Source: a virus. Taken from it: 20,291 nucleotides of DNA. How positions within the stretch are numbered: the first letter of the stretch is position 1; each line of letters opens with the position of its first letter. The position numbers and the translations under genes are program-made. The stretch is taken from the IMG/VR virus record IMGVR_UViG_3300023223_000257, positions 1-20,291 of that record; one strand, 5' to 3'. The notes below the pieces were generated by a model, which was not told the DNA's origin, searched no databases, and saw nothing but the letters and a program-made list of their open reading frames with translations. Below, piece by piece: positions 13,784 to 20,291 of the stretch.

Positions 13784-14344
13784 ATGGAAAAAAGAACATT
13801 TCGCTTATTGAGCGGCACCTATACCTATTTTGAAGATGATGAAAAGATTACCATTACTAAAGGCCAGAAGGTTGATAGTGATGAAGATTTACACCTACGT
13901 TATGTAAACAAGTTTCAATTACTTGATCCAAACGCAGTCTCTATTACCGACGATCCCGATACCATTAACCTTGAGCCTATGCATAAAGGCCATGGCAAAT
14001 ACGTTGTTATTAATAAAGTCACAGGCAAGGAAATTAATGAGGGCGGCTATCTTACTAAAGATCAGGCTTACGAATGGTGCGGCCTAGAAGTCCCTGCATC
14101 CAAGCCTAAGGCTCCTCACACTCCTAAAGAGCCAGCTACGCTTGAAATCGGCAATATTGTCAGGCATAAATGCGGCCAAGGCATAGACGATGGCTTTGGT
14201 ATAATTACTGAAATTAATGATGATATACTGACGCTAAAGAATGATAGCGATGATCCTGAATGGACTATTGATAAAACTGATGTTGTCGGGGTTGTCGATG
14301 AACTGCCAAATGAACCCAAAATTGAAGAAGACGAACTTGTCTGA
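13784..14344 (+). CDS. Small head-associated protein with SH3-like C-terminal segment (186 aa)
   Basis: It starts with AAAGGA upstream of the ATG. The N-terminal part (FRLLSGTYTYFEDDEKITIT, then KGQKVDSDEDL and VNKFQLL) has the 'G-x-Y-x(n)-KG-x-V-x-S-x-x-DL-x(n)-NKF' layout often seen in the short gene after phage major capsid genes. The middle has VINKVTGKEINEGGYLTKDQA. The C-terminal third (IGNIVRHKCGQ, then DDGFGIITEINDDILTLK) looks like a KOW/SH3 barrel. It may be a capsid accessory protein. The next gene begins inside its last codons. Confidence 0.55.
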   Translation: MEKRTFRLLSGTYTYFEDDEKITITKGQKVDSDEDLHLRYVNKFQLLDPNAVSITDDPDTINLEPMHKGHGKYVVINKVTGKEINEGGYLTKDQAYEWCGLEVPASKPKAPHTPKEPATLEIGNIVRHKCGQGIDDGFGIITEINDDILTLKNDSDDPEWTIDKTDVVGVVDELPNEPKIEEDELV

Positions 14345-14996
14345 AAAATGGTGGGTTGCTCCTAGGATTTGGGAAGGGGGTACGGCCTACATCATTGGCG
14401 GTGGCCCATCATTAAAAGACTTCGACTTTTCGCCTATCCACGATAAGCATACAATCGGTTGTAACGATGCGTATGCTCTTGGACCGTGGGTAGACATCTG
14501 TTATTTCGGCGATATCGCTTGGTTTGATATGCATTGGGTACGCTGGGTTTATTACAACAAAAAACAACGTATCCCCGGACTACTGCAATATGGTGGGCTC
14601 ATAGCTTGCTGTAACGAGAAATTCCTTAACAAAGATGGTAGTCAAAAGTACAAGCGTGTGAAGGTACTTAAGCGATATCATGAGGGTATTATGACTCTAC
14701 CTGGGTGTATTGCATGGAACGCTAACACCGGGGCAAGTGCAATTAACTTGGCTATCATCCTTGGCTGTAAGCGGGTGGTGCTCTTGGGCTTTGATATGAA
14801 GCTAAACGAAAAAGGTGACGGTAACTACCATATCAACCTAAAAGACAAGCCAAAGAAAGAATCGTTTGCGAGGTTCATGAAATACATGCCCAAGGTTAAG
14901 GCTGGTGCAGATTTACTTGGGGTAGAGATAATCCAGACTACCAAAGATTCTGCGTTAGATATTTTCCCATATAAACCATTAGCGGAGGTAGTCTAA
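14310..14996 (+). CDS. DUF115/MptE-like Rossmann protein, probable glycan-related enzyme
   Basis: The motifs TAYIIGGGPSL, TIGCNDAYALG, YFGD.AW, then TGASAINLAIILGCKRVVLLG and FDMKLN are those of DUF115/MptE-like proteins. These share a Rossmann fold with sialyltransferase-like and pterin pyrophosphokinase enzymes and commonly occur in phage head-gene regions and in surface glycosylation (Maf-type) loci. The conserved part begins at about 14340. Two starts are plausible: ATG at 14310, or TTG at 14337 with GAAGAAG upstream and overlapping the preceding stop. The frame stays open up to an ATG at 14241, but that would overlap the previous gene by about 100 nt. It is the first gene of the accessory block. 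No substrate can be deduced. Confidence 0.7.
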   Translation: MNPKLKKTNLSEKWWVAPRIWEGGTAYIIGGGPSLKDFDFSPIHDKHTIGCNDAYALGPWVDICYFGDIAWFDMHWVRWVYYNKKQRIPGLLQYGGLIACCNEKFLNKDGSQKYKRVKVLKRYHEGIMTLPGCIAWNANTGASAINLAIILGCKRVVLLGFDMKLNEKGDGNYHINLKDKPKKESFARFMKYMPKVKAGADLLGVEIIQTTKDSALDIFPYKPLAEVV

Positions 14997-14998
14997 TC

Positions 14999-15364
14999 AT
15001 GGCTTACGGATATGAATTAGTTTTAGATTTACATAATTGCAAGGCATTCCCCCTAGATAGAGATGATTTAACAATGTTTCTTATTGAGCTTTGCAGAGAA
15101 ATTGATATGAAGCGTGAGGATTTGCACTTTTGGGATTACCATGATGATCCCGAGGGCTATGAGGCTGCACCGGCACACCTTAAAGGCGCGTCCTGTACTC
15201 AATTCATAAAGACAAGTACTATTGTTATCCATACCCTTGATGATATGCAGGAGGCGTTCATTAACGTCTTTTCATGTAAGGAATTTGATGCCGATATAGA
15301 TAAATGGATAGCAGCATATTTCGGTGCGGATATAAGGCGTTCAACTATGATCGAGAGGGGTTAA
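14999..15364 (+). CDS. SpeD-like pyruvoyl decarboxylase homologue (121 aa)
   Basis: The fold pattern is that of bacterial class 1B S-adenosylmethionine decarboxylase (SpeD): GYELVLDLHNC at the start, then KGASCTQFIKTSTIVIHTL, then INVFSCKEFD, and YFGADIRRSTMIERG at the end. Compared with Thermotoga maritima SpeD (Ser55, Glu62-Ser63, His68, Cys83), the equivalents here are Ser65, Thr72-Ser73, His78 and Cys93, with identical spacing. So the pyruvoyl-forming Ser, both processing residues and the proton-donor Cys are kept, but the Glu of the self-cleavage bond is Thr. SpeD makes decarboxylated AdoMet for spermidine synthesis, and some homologues act on ornithine or arginine instead. No other polyamine gene is present. 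It lies two bases after the previous stop and one base before the DUF3326 gene. Confidence 0.78.
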   Translation: MAYGYELVLDLHNCKAFPLDRDDLTMFLIELCREIDMKREDLHFWDYHDDPEGYEAAPAHLKGASCTQFIKTSTIVIHTLDDMQEAFINVFSCKEFDADIDKWIAAYFGADIRRSTMIERG

Positions 15365-15365
15365 C

Positions 15366-16361
15366 ATGAATGTAGTAATGATAATTCCTACGGGCTTGGG
15401 TTGTGCGATTGGCGGCCATTCCGGGGATGCCACTCCAGCAGCAAGACTATTAGGTGCGGCTTGCGATAATCTTATATTGCATCCTAACGTAGTGAACGCC
15501 TCAGATATAAATGAGATGCCTATGAATGCGTGGTACGTAGAGGGCAGTATCTTAAATAGGTTCCTTGCCGGTGATTGTTTATTATCTCAACCAAAGTCGA
15601 ATAAAATTTTAGCTATATCAAATGACTTACGATATTCAATTATCAATGGCGTAAATTCTACACGTTCTACATTGGGCATAGACATAACCCTTATGAAACT
15701 GAATACCCCTATTGAGATGTTTGCTGAGTTTAACGCAGATGGCACAGCGGGCGGCTATCATTTAGGTTCTGATGAGGCATTTGGACAAATTAATAAATCG
15801 GGAGAGGTGTTTGATGCCATAGCGATACTTACGCCTATTACCATGAATATAGATGAGGCGCATACTTATTTCAAAGAGGGCGGGGTTAATCCTTATGGCG
15901 CGGTTGAGGCTATGCTATCGCGGGTATTCGCCGAATACTTTTGTATGCCTGTCGCCCATGCACCTATTGAATTAGAAGAGAGGGCGGATGTACGTCTTAA
16001 TGATGTAATTCCAGATGCCCGTATATCATCTGAGGTTATTGGTGGACACTCACATAGTGTTTTTAAGGGCTTATCTAAAGCACCAAGGCCAATACAAGAT
16101 ACAGGACAGTATAATATGAGTAGCAAAAATATTGACTGTATGGTAAGCCCTATGTGTTACGGAAGGCCACATATGCATTGTGAAAGCCAAGGTATCCCGA
16201 TTATTTATGTTCGGGATAATTATACGCATAATCCGTGGGTACCGGAGCCAGACAATATTATTGTTGCAAATTACTACGAGGCTGCGGGTAAGATTTTAGC
16301 TATGAAAGCGGGTGTGGAATATCTTGCTCCTCCCGAACTAAAAATAATACAGGGAGCCTAA
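15366..16361 (+). CDS. DUF3326 family protein (331 aa)
   Basis: The N-terminus reads MIIPTGLGCAIGGHSGDATP, then AACDNLILHPNVVNASDINE and AWYVEGSILNRFLAG. This is the hallmark of DUF3326, a family of unknown function known mainly from cyanobacteria, algae and plants. Further matching elements are the RSTLGIDI segment, EGGVNPYGAVEAMLSR, the CMPVAHAP motif and the late GLSKAPRPI. The Gly-rich PTGxG..IGGxxGD start suggests nucleotide or cofactor binding, but this is inference. GAGGGG lies before its ATG. It sits between the SpeD-like gene and a small Cys protein in one tight transcript. Its presence in a phage head region is unusual. Confidence 0.75.
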   Translation: MNVVMIIPTGLGCAIGGHSGDATPAARLLGAACDNLILHPNVVNASDINEMPMNAWYVEGSILNRFLAGDCLLSQPKSNKILAISNDLRYSIINGVNSTRSTLGIDITLMKLNTPIEMFAEFNADGTAGGYHLGSDEAFGQINKSGEVFDAIAILTPITMNIDEAHTYFKEGGVNPYGAVEAMLSRVFAEYFCMPVAHAPIELEERADVRLNDVIPDARISSEVIGGHSHSVFKGLSKAPRPIQDTGQYNMSSKNIDCMVSPMCYGRPHMHCESQGIPIIYVRDNYTHNPWVPEPDNIIVANYYEAAGKILAMKAGVEYLAPPELKIIQGA

Positions 16362-16363
16362 TC

Positions 16364-16702
16364 ATGGCTAAGAAAAAGATAATACCTAAGATATATGGTG
16401 TCTATCAGCATCAGGGTAGGGAGTGGGTTGGTAAGGCATATCGGTTTACTAAAAAGTATAATATTGTCTATAATGGATTTAGGTTTATTAAAATCCCGGT
16501 TAAGCAGGTTATTCAGTGGTACGAGAGATGTCCACACTCACTTAAACCAGTGTCTTATTCTGAATATTGTGACAGGGTTAAACTCACGAGTTATGATGAG
16601 AAAATAATGCCTGATACTGCCATAATCGTCTATCAATGTGAATGCTGTAAAAGGATGGTATCGAGAACCAAGTGGTTGCTTAGTCACGGGAGTATAAAAT
16701 AA
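16364..16702 (+). CDS. Small basic hypothetical protein with a CxxCxC-type cluster (112 aa)
   Basis: GGGAG precedes the ATG. The product is Lys/Arg/Tyr-rich. After a basic, beta-like first half (IIPKIYGVYQHQGREWVG) comes an isolated Cys pair region (ERCPHS, SEYCDR), and near the C-terminus YQCECCKRM. The cysteines could bind zinc. The stop TAA shares its last A with the next ATG. The family is not recognised. Its conserved place between two enzymes suggests a helper role, without direct evidence. Confidence 0.5.
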   Translation: MAKKKIIPKIYGVYQHQGREWVGKAYRFTKKYNIVYNGFRFIKIPVKQVIQWYERCPHSLKPVSYSEYCDRVKLTSYDEKIMPDTAIIVYQCECCKRMVSRTKWLLSHGSIK

Positions 16703-19140
16703 TGCTATTAGAACAATGCTTATGTGGTAGTGAGAAGAGTACGAGAATAGAGCGTATGGGGCTGGACATCGATCAGTGCCTAACATGTGGGCTCTTGCGC
16801 CAGAGCGTGAACCTTTCTGAAATCGGGTATGCAGCATACTACCAAAAGGATTATCACAACGGCAAATACTATCATACCTTTGAACAGGATACCAAGGTAG
16901 CCAATTTACGGCTTGATGAGTATAAGCTAATTAAGGGTTCTGTTATCCTTGATGTGGGTTGTGGTAATGGGGCCTTTGTCATTGAGGCACGTAAGCAAGG
17001 TATAGATGCCTATGGCGTTGAGGTAGGGGAGGGGGCAAGTAAAACTGAATATACCTATTACGGGGAGTTAGCAAGCCATTGCTTTCCTACGGATCACTTT
17101 GACACCGTAACCGTGCATGATGTGTTAGAGCATTTAATTGATCCCATAACGTTTCTACAGGATGTGAGGCGCATATTAAAGCAGGGTGGTAAGCTGATAA
17201 TTGACTTGCCTAATTTTTATGTGCCTGAGGGTGATCACCATTGGAAAGAAATTGAGCACCTATGGTTTTTGAATACAGAGGAGATGATAACCATCTTACA
17301 GGGTGCAGGTTTCCAGATGGGGGATATCAAGCAACCCATTCCAAGTAAATTAGTGTTCTACTGCGTCGCACCAATTGAGGACAGAACCACCATTGTATTA
17401 CCTCCTGGTATTGGTGATAGCTGGTGGAGCCTTGTTAAGCTGCGGAGTTTCTGTGAAAAGAACCTTTTAGGCATACCAGATTGCTATTTAATGTCTGATA
17501 ACGGCAAAAAGGATAGGGCTTTACCCTTTATCCAGAGAGCACCGTTCATCCATGGGGCAGGCTTTAAGAATTACGAGAATAAGCGTCAAGACTTAATATG
17601 GCGTGAGGCTTATCTAGCCTTGGGGCCCTGTAATACACCGTTAAAAGCTCCGCGTACCATTTTCAGCAATGTAGCTGGCTGTGATTACTTTATGGCCTAT
17701 AACGGCATATTCAGGATTGGCCTTGGGCTTGATGATGTGGATACGGGCTATGCGAATGATTGGCATTTCCCTTTATTCAAATCATTAGAAGAAAAGTGGT
17801 TTGGCGAGCGGATGAGAGAGGAGATAGGGGAGTATATCATAGCTTATTTCATCGATCACGGTATGTACGGTAAATATTGGCTTAAAGAATTTCCGATTGA
17901 CGATATACGCGAAACCATGAAACTGTTGCATCAGGCTACGGGTAAGAAAATTGTTGTGATTGGTGCGGATTGGGATAAAGGCCCGTTCATTGATAAGCTG
18001 GTAGAGAACTTTGATTTCGTGGTTAATATGGTTGGTGATACGCCCTTACACGAGGCCCTTGGGCTTATCCAGTACTCAAGTGGGATGATAGGCTTTCCAA
18101 GCGGCATTACGTTCATGGGAGCCATGTACAAAAAGCCTGTTCTCTGTTTGTGGAATGATTACTTTGTTAAACAGTTTTGGGCAAAAGCGTGCCCGCCTGA
18201 GTCGATGAACAAATGGTATACCGTGCTCGGTACTAAGCATGCATACCCTGAATTGGTAAAGAACGCCTTTCTAGCGTTAAAGGACTACAAACCTATGAAA
18301 CATGACAAGCCAAAGAAAAGTGTCTCAGAACCGAAAAGAATGGCGAAAAAGACGGTAGCTGTGCCAAAGAAGCGAAAGCCTCGAAGCGATAAGGGTAAGA
18401 AACGGGGGAAGGTTGAGGTGATTGAACCTGACATAAGCGAAACCGTTATTGAGGATGATATAGCGGAGGCTGTTATACCTGAAAGGCCACCTGTTTTAGA
18501 TATACCGCCTGTGACGGTTGCCTGTGTGCTTAAATCAGGGGGTGATTTTACTGCTGATGATGTTGAGAAACTACGTAGAGGTGTAGCCCGTAATACCACC
18601 TGTGATTATAATTTCGTATGTCTTTCGGATATAGACGTACCCTGTGAGCGTATTGAATTAAAGCATAGGCTTGATGGCTGGTGGAGCAAGGTAGAGTTAT
18701 TTAGAAAGAACATATTTGATACCAGACGCATAATATACTTTGATTTGGATACGATATTTATGGATAACATAGATGCCTTATTCCAGACGGTTCACACATT
18801 CACCATGCTAGGAGCGTTTAACATTAGACGCAATCCATTCGCATCTGGCGTTATGGCATGGGAAGGGGATTGGCATTTAATCCATCGTGCGTTTATGGAT
18901 CGCAAGCAAGAGATAATGCAGAACAGAAATAATACTGATCAGTTACATATCCACCAAGTATTGCGTGAAGAGTATGGAATACAGCCTCGAAAAGTGCAGA
19001 GTATTTTGAATGTATATAGTTTCAAAAGGCATTGTAATGCGGATACCGGGCCACCTAAGGGAGCACAAATTGTCTGTTTTCATGGCAATCCGCGGCCATC
19101 CGAGGTAGAGTATCTTTGGGTAAAGGAGAACTGGAAATGA
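16702..19140 (+). CDS. Three-enzyme fusion: SAM methyltransferase, GT9-like and GT-A glycosyltransferase (812 aa)
   Basis: Residues 1-35 carry a zinc-knuckle-like C6-x-C8 ... C26-x2-C29, as in sugar methyltransferases. Residues about 75-215 are a class I SAM methyltransferase: motif I ILDVGCGNGAF at 82-92, then VHDVLEHL and LKQGGKLIIDLPNF. Residues 228 to about 530 resemble GT9/heptosyltransferase-like GT-B enzymes: TIVLPPGIGDSWW, KIVVIGADWD, LIQYSSGMIGFPSGITFMG and KPVLCLWND. A Lys/Arg-rich linker covers about 531-602. Residues 604-812 are a GT-A glycosyltransferase of GT8-like type: FVCLSDIDV, GWWSKVELF, IIYFDLDTIF with the DxD at 681-683, and a late CFHGNPRPSE. The enzyme would build and methylate a glycan. 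No frameshift is visible. Its start shares a base with the preceding stop, so it is a true in-frame fusion as assembled. Donor and acceptor sugars cannot be read from sequence. Confidence 0.82.
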   Translation: MLLEQCLCGSEKSTRIERMGLDIDQCLTCGLLRQSVNLSEIGYAAYYQKDYHNGKYYHTFEQDTKVANLRLDEYKLIKGSVILDVGCGNGAFVIEARKQGIDAYGVEVGEGASKTEYTYYGELASHCFPTDHFDTVTVHDVLEHLIDPITFLQDVRRILKQGGKLIIDLPNFYVPEGDHHWKEIEHLWFLNTEEMITILQGAGFQMGDIKQPIPSKLVFYCVAPIEDRTTIVLPPGIGDSWWSLVKLRSFCEKNLLGIPDCYLMSDNGKKDRALPFIQRAPFIHGAGFKNYENKRQDLIWREAYLALGPCNTPLKAPRTIFSNVAGCDYFMAYNGIFRIGLGLDDVDTGYANDWHFPLFKSLEEKWFGERMREEIGEYIIAYFIDHGMYGKYWLKEFPIDDIRETMKLLHQATGKKIVVIGADWDKGPFIDKLVENFDFVVNMVGDTPLHEALGLIQYSSGMIGFPSGITFMGAMYKKPVLCLWNDYFVKQFWAKACPPESMNKWYTVLGTKHAYPELVKNAFLALKDYKPMKHDKPKKSVSEPKRMAKKTVAVPKKRKPRSDKGKKRGKVEVIEPDISETVIEDDIAEAVIPERPPVLDIPPVTVACVLKSGGDFTADDVEKLRRGVARNTTCDYNFVCLSDIDVPCERIELKHRLDGWWSKVELFRKNIFDTRRIIYFDLDTIFMDNIDALFQTVHTFTMLGAFNIRRNPFASGVMAWEGDWHLIHRAFMDRKQEIMQNRNNTDQLHIHQVLREEYGIQPRKVQSILNVYSFKRHCNADTGPPKGAQIVCFHGNPRPSEVEYLWVKENWK

Positions 19141-19430
19141 ATGAAGTTACTGAAAATATAAAATCTATTAGGACAACAGTAAAGATAGAAGATGGATATA
19201 TCCGGCTCTTTGCTGATTGCGATGAGGATATTAAGGGTGCCACTCTCATGATAAATAACCATCCAGTGCCTCAGTTCATACCTCATAGTTCTAAAACGGC
19301 TGTCATGTCTCGAGTTTTAATATCTGAGCAAGATGATTATACGCAGGGCATAAGCTTAACAGTCGAAAATGCTAGGGCCATGGTAGATAAACTAAATAAG
19401 GCGATAGACGGATTATCGGAAAACCTATGA
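19137..19430 (+). CDS. Hypothetical protein (97 aa)
   Basis: The ATG at 19137 is chosen because AAGGAG lies just upstream (19123-19128); an in-frame TTG at 19116 lacks such a site. The start overlaps the last codons of the fusion gene. The product is mixed alpha/beta: TTVKIEDGYIRLFADCDED in the first half, VPQFIPHS in the middle, and a helical end (VENARAMVDKLNKAIDGL). No motif is recognised. The small size and coupling to both enzymes suggest an accessory factor of the block. Confidence 0.55.
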   Translation: MNEVTENIKSIRTTVKIEDGYIRLFADCDEDIKGATLMINNHPVPQFIPHSSKTAVMSRVLISEQDDYTQGISLTVENARAMVDKLNKAIDGLSENL

Positions 19431-20101
19431 GTGAAATGTCAGATAAAATTTTATTGGTGACTGGGTGTGCAAGATCGGGTACCTCAATGACTGCCGGGAT
19501 AATAGATATCTGCGGGGCCTTTGGCGGTAATACTGCCCCGCCTAATCCCAATAATAAAAAGGGGATGTTTGAGAACAGGCGCATAGTTAATGAGATTACA
19601 AAGCCTTACTTAAGTGCTATGGGTGTTGATCCTATGGGCCAGAACCCGCTGCCGGATATTAATAAGCTTATTCCCTTTGATTCGCTACGCAGTAAAGTAG
19701 AAAGCGTGTTCAAGCATGACGGCTACCAGGATGGGCCATGGTATTATAAGGGTGCTAAGATGTGCCTTATTTGGCCGATATTTAAGGCTGCATTCCCAAA
19801 TGCTAAGTGGATAATTGTCAGGCGTGATGATGCGGCTATAGTTAATTCATGCATGCGAACAGGCTTTATGAGGAAACACGAAACTGCGGCTGGTTGGCAA
19901 AGCTGGGTAGATGTTCATAAGCAGAGGTTCGTGGAAATGCATACGGGCGGCTTAGCTGTGCGCGAGGTGTGGCCGTCACGATTTATTGCCGGTGACTATG
20001 ACGAGATTAAAGACGCCATTAAATGGTTGGGCTTAAGCTGGCATGATGACAAAGTAAAGAAATTTGTTGATCCGAAACTATATACAGCGGGAGCAAAATA
20101 A
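19427..20101 (+). CDS. P-loop sulfotransferase (224 aa)
   Basis: The N-terminus has LVTGCARSGTSMT, the 5'-phosphosulfate-binding loop of PAPS-dependent sulfotransferases (residues 13-20). Residues 128-144 (WIIVRRDDAAIVNSCMR) form the 3'-phosphate-binding segment, with Arg132/Arg133 and Ser141 in the usual order. A helix after the P-loop and KKGMFENRRIVNE fit bacterial and phage sulfotransferases that act on carbohydrates or proteins. It overlaps the previous stop (ATGA) and the next ATG (TAATG). With the adjacent methyl- and glycosyltransferases it suggests a sulfated glycan product. The alternative, a generic P-loop kinase, is less likely because there is no DxD or lid motif. Confidence 0.82.
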   Translation: MSEMSDKILLVTGCARSGTSMTAGIIDICGAFGGNTAPPNPNNKKGMFENRRIVNEITKPYLSAMGVDPMGQNPLPDINKLIPFDSLRSKVESVFKHDGYQDGPWYYKGAKMCLIWPIFKAAFPNAKWIIVRRDDAAIVNSCMRTGFMRKHETAAGWQSWVDVHKQRFVEMHTGGLAVREVWPSRFIAGDYDEIKDAIKWLGLSWHDDKVKKFVDPKLYTAGAK

Positions 20102-20291
20102 TGGCTATTGATTCAAGCTGCCCTATCACTGAACAGGATGTAGCCGATATAGCGGGTATTACCCTTGATAGTGCTGATAACCTGGACCCGTTTATTAATG
20201 CGGCATGCGCTCTGTTCGATGCTAAAATAGGTACATTAATCGGTGAGGGCACGCTAAAAGATTCTATTCTCTCATATCTAGCTGCTCACTG
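20101..20291 (+). CDS. Head-tail adaptor (DUF4054-like), truncated by the window edge
   Basis: The start ATG shares its A with the sulfotransferase stop (TAATG). The visible 63 residues read ITEQDVADIAG, then LDPFINAACALFDAKIG, then LKDSILSYLAAH. This matches the start of DUF4054/gp6-like head-tail connectors, in which a helix pair precedes a conserved (R/S)YLAAH. Such proteins attach below the portal ring. Its presence shows that the head-gene order resumes after the accessory block. The 3' end is outside the window. Confidence 0.6.
   Translation, partial: MAIDSSCPITEQDVADIAGITLDSADNLDPFINAACALFDAKIGTLIGEGTLKDSILSYLAAH

Noticed and set aside
1-20291. CRISPR array, tRNA, rRNA, insertion sequence or attachment site
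   Set aside because: No regularly spaced repeats, cloverleaf, transposase motif or long terminal repeat was seen on either strand.

Overview
The window is a head/structural segment of a tailed double-stranded DNA phage (Caudoviricetes), free or integrated. The evidence is a DUF1073-type portal, an SPP1 gp7-like minor head protein, a DUF2213-type protease/scaffold, a decoration protein, an encapsulin-like HK97-fold major capsid protein and the start of a head-tail adaptor. All convincing genes are on the + strand and tightly packed, mostly with ATGA or TAATG stop/start overlaps. The one exception is a fragment at the extreme left edge. No terminase, tail, lysis, replication, integrase, tRNA or rRNA gene is visible. 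The host cannot be named; LPS-type sugar-transferase domains make a Gram-negative host plausible, but this is inference.

Layout. 1-723: an SPFH/band-7 membrane protein gene whose two halves lie head to head on opposite strands, most likely a chimeric join at a contig end. 720-2100: five small genes (two related two-helix membrane proteins, a Cys-rich mini-protein, two acidic or unknown proteins). 2101-2254: a promoter followed at once by an intrinsic terminator, then a second promoter for the structural genes. 2255-6634: portal, a small membrane protein, then a minor head protein interrupted by a 199-residue mini-intein and extended by collagen-like and beta modules. 6638-10708: six genes, five of them looking like virion surface or adhesion proteins (C1q/TNF-like, beta-sandwich, PKD plus BspA-like leucine-rich repeat, beta-helix-like). 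A mid-operon promoter lies at 9726-9753. 10701-14344: protease with a nested scaffold start, decoration protein, major capsid protein and a small head-associated protein.

14310-20101: a compact seven-gene accessory block lies between the capsid genes and the head-tail adaptor. It holds a DUF115/MptE-like protein, a SpeD-like pyruvoyl decarboxylase homologue with an altered cleavage site, a DUF3326 protein, a small Cys protein, an 812-residue methyltransferase-GT9-GT-A fusion, an unknown 97-residue protein and a sulfotransferase. 20101-end: truncated head-tail adaptor.

Together, the structural genes build a capsid that probably carries elaborate surface fibres. The accessory block looks like a glycan-building, methylating and sulfating module with a polyamine-type enzyme, and may act on virion proteins or on the host surface. 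This block, the intein-containing minor head protein and the triple-enzyme fusion are the most novel parts. All family calls come from reading motifs, without database searches.
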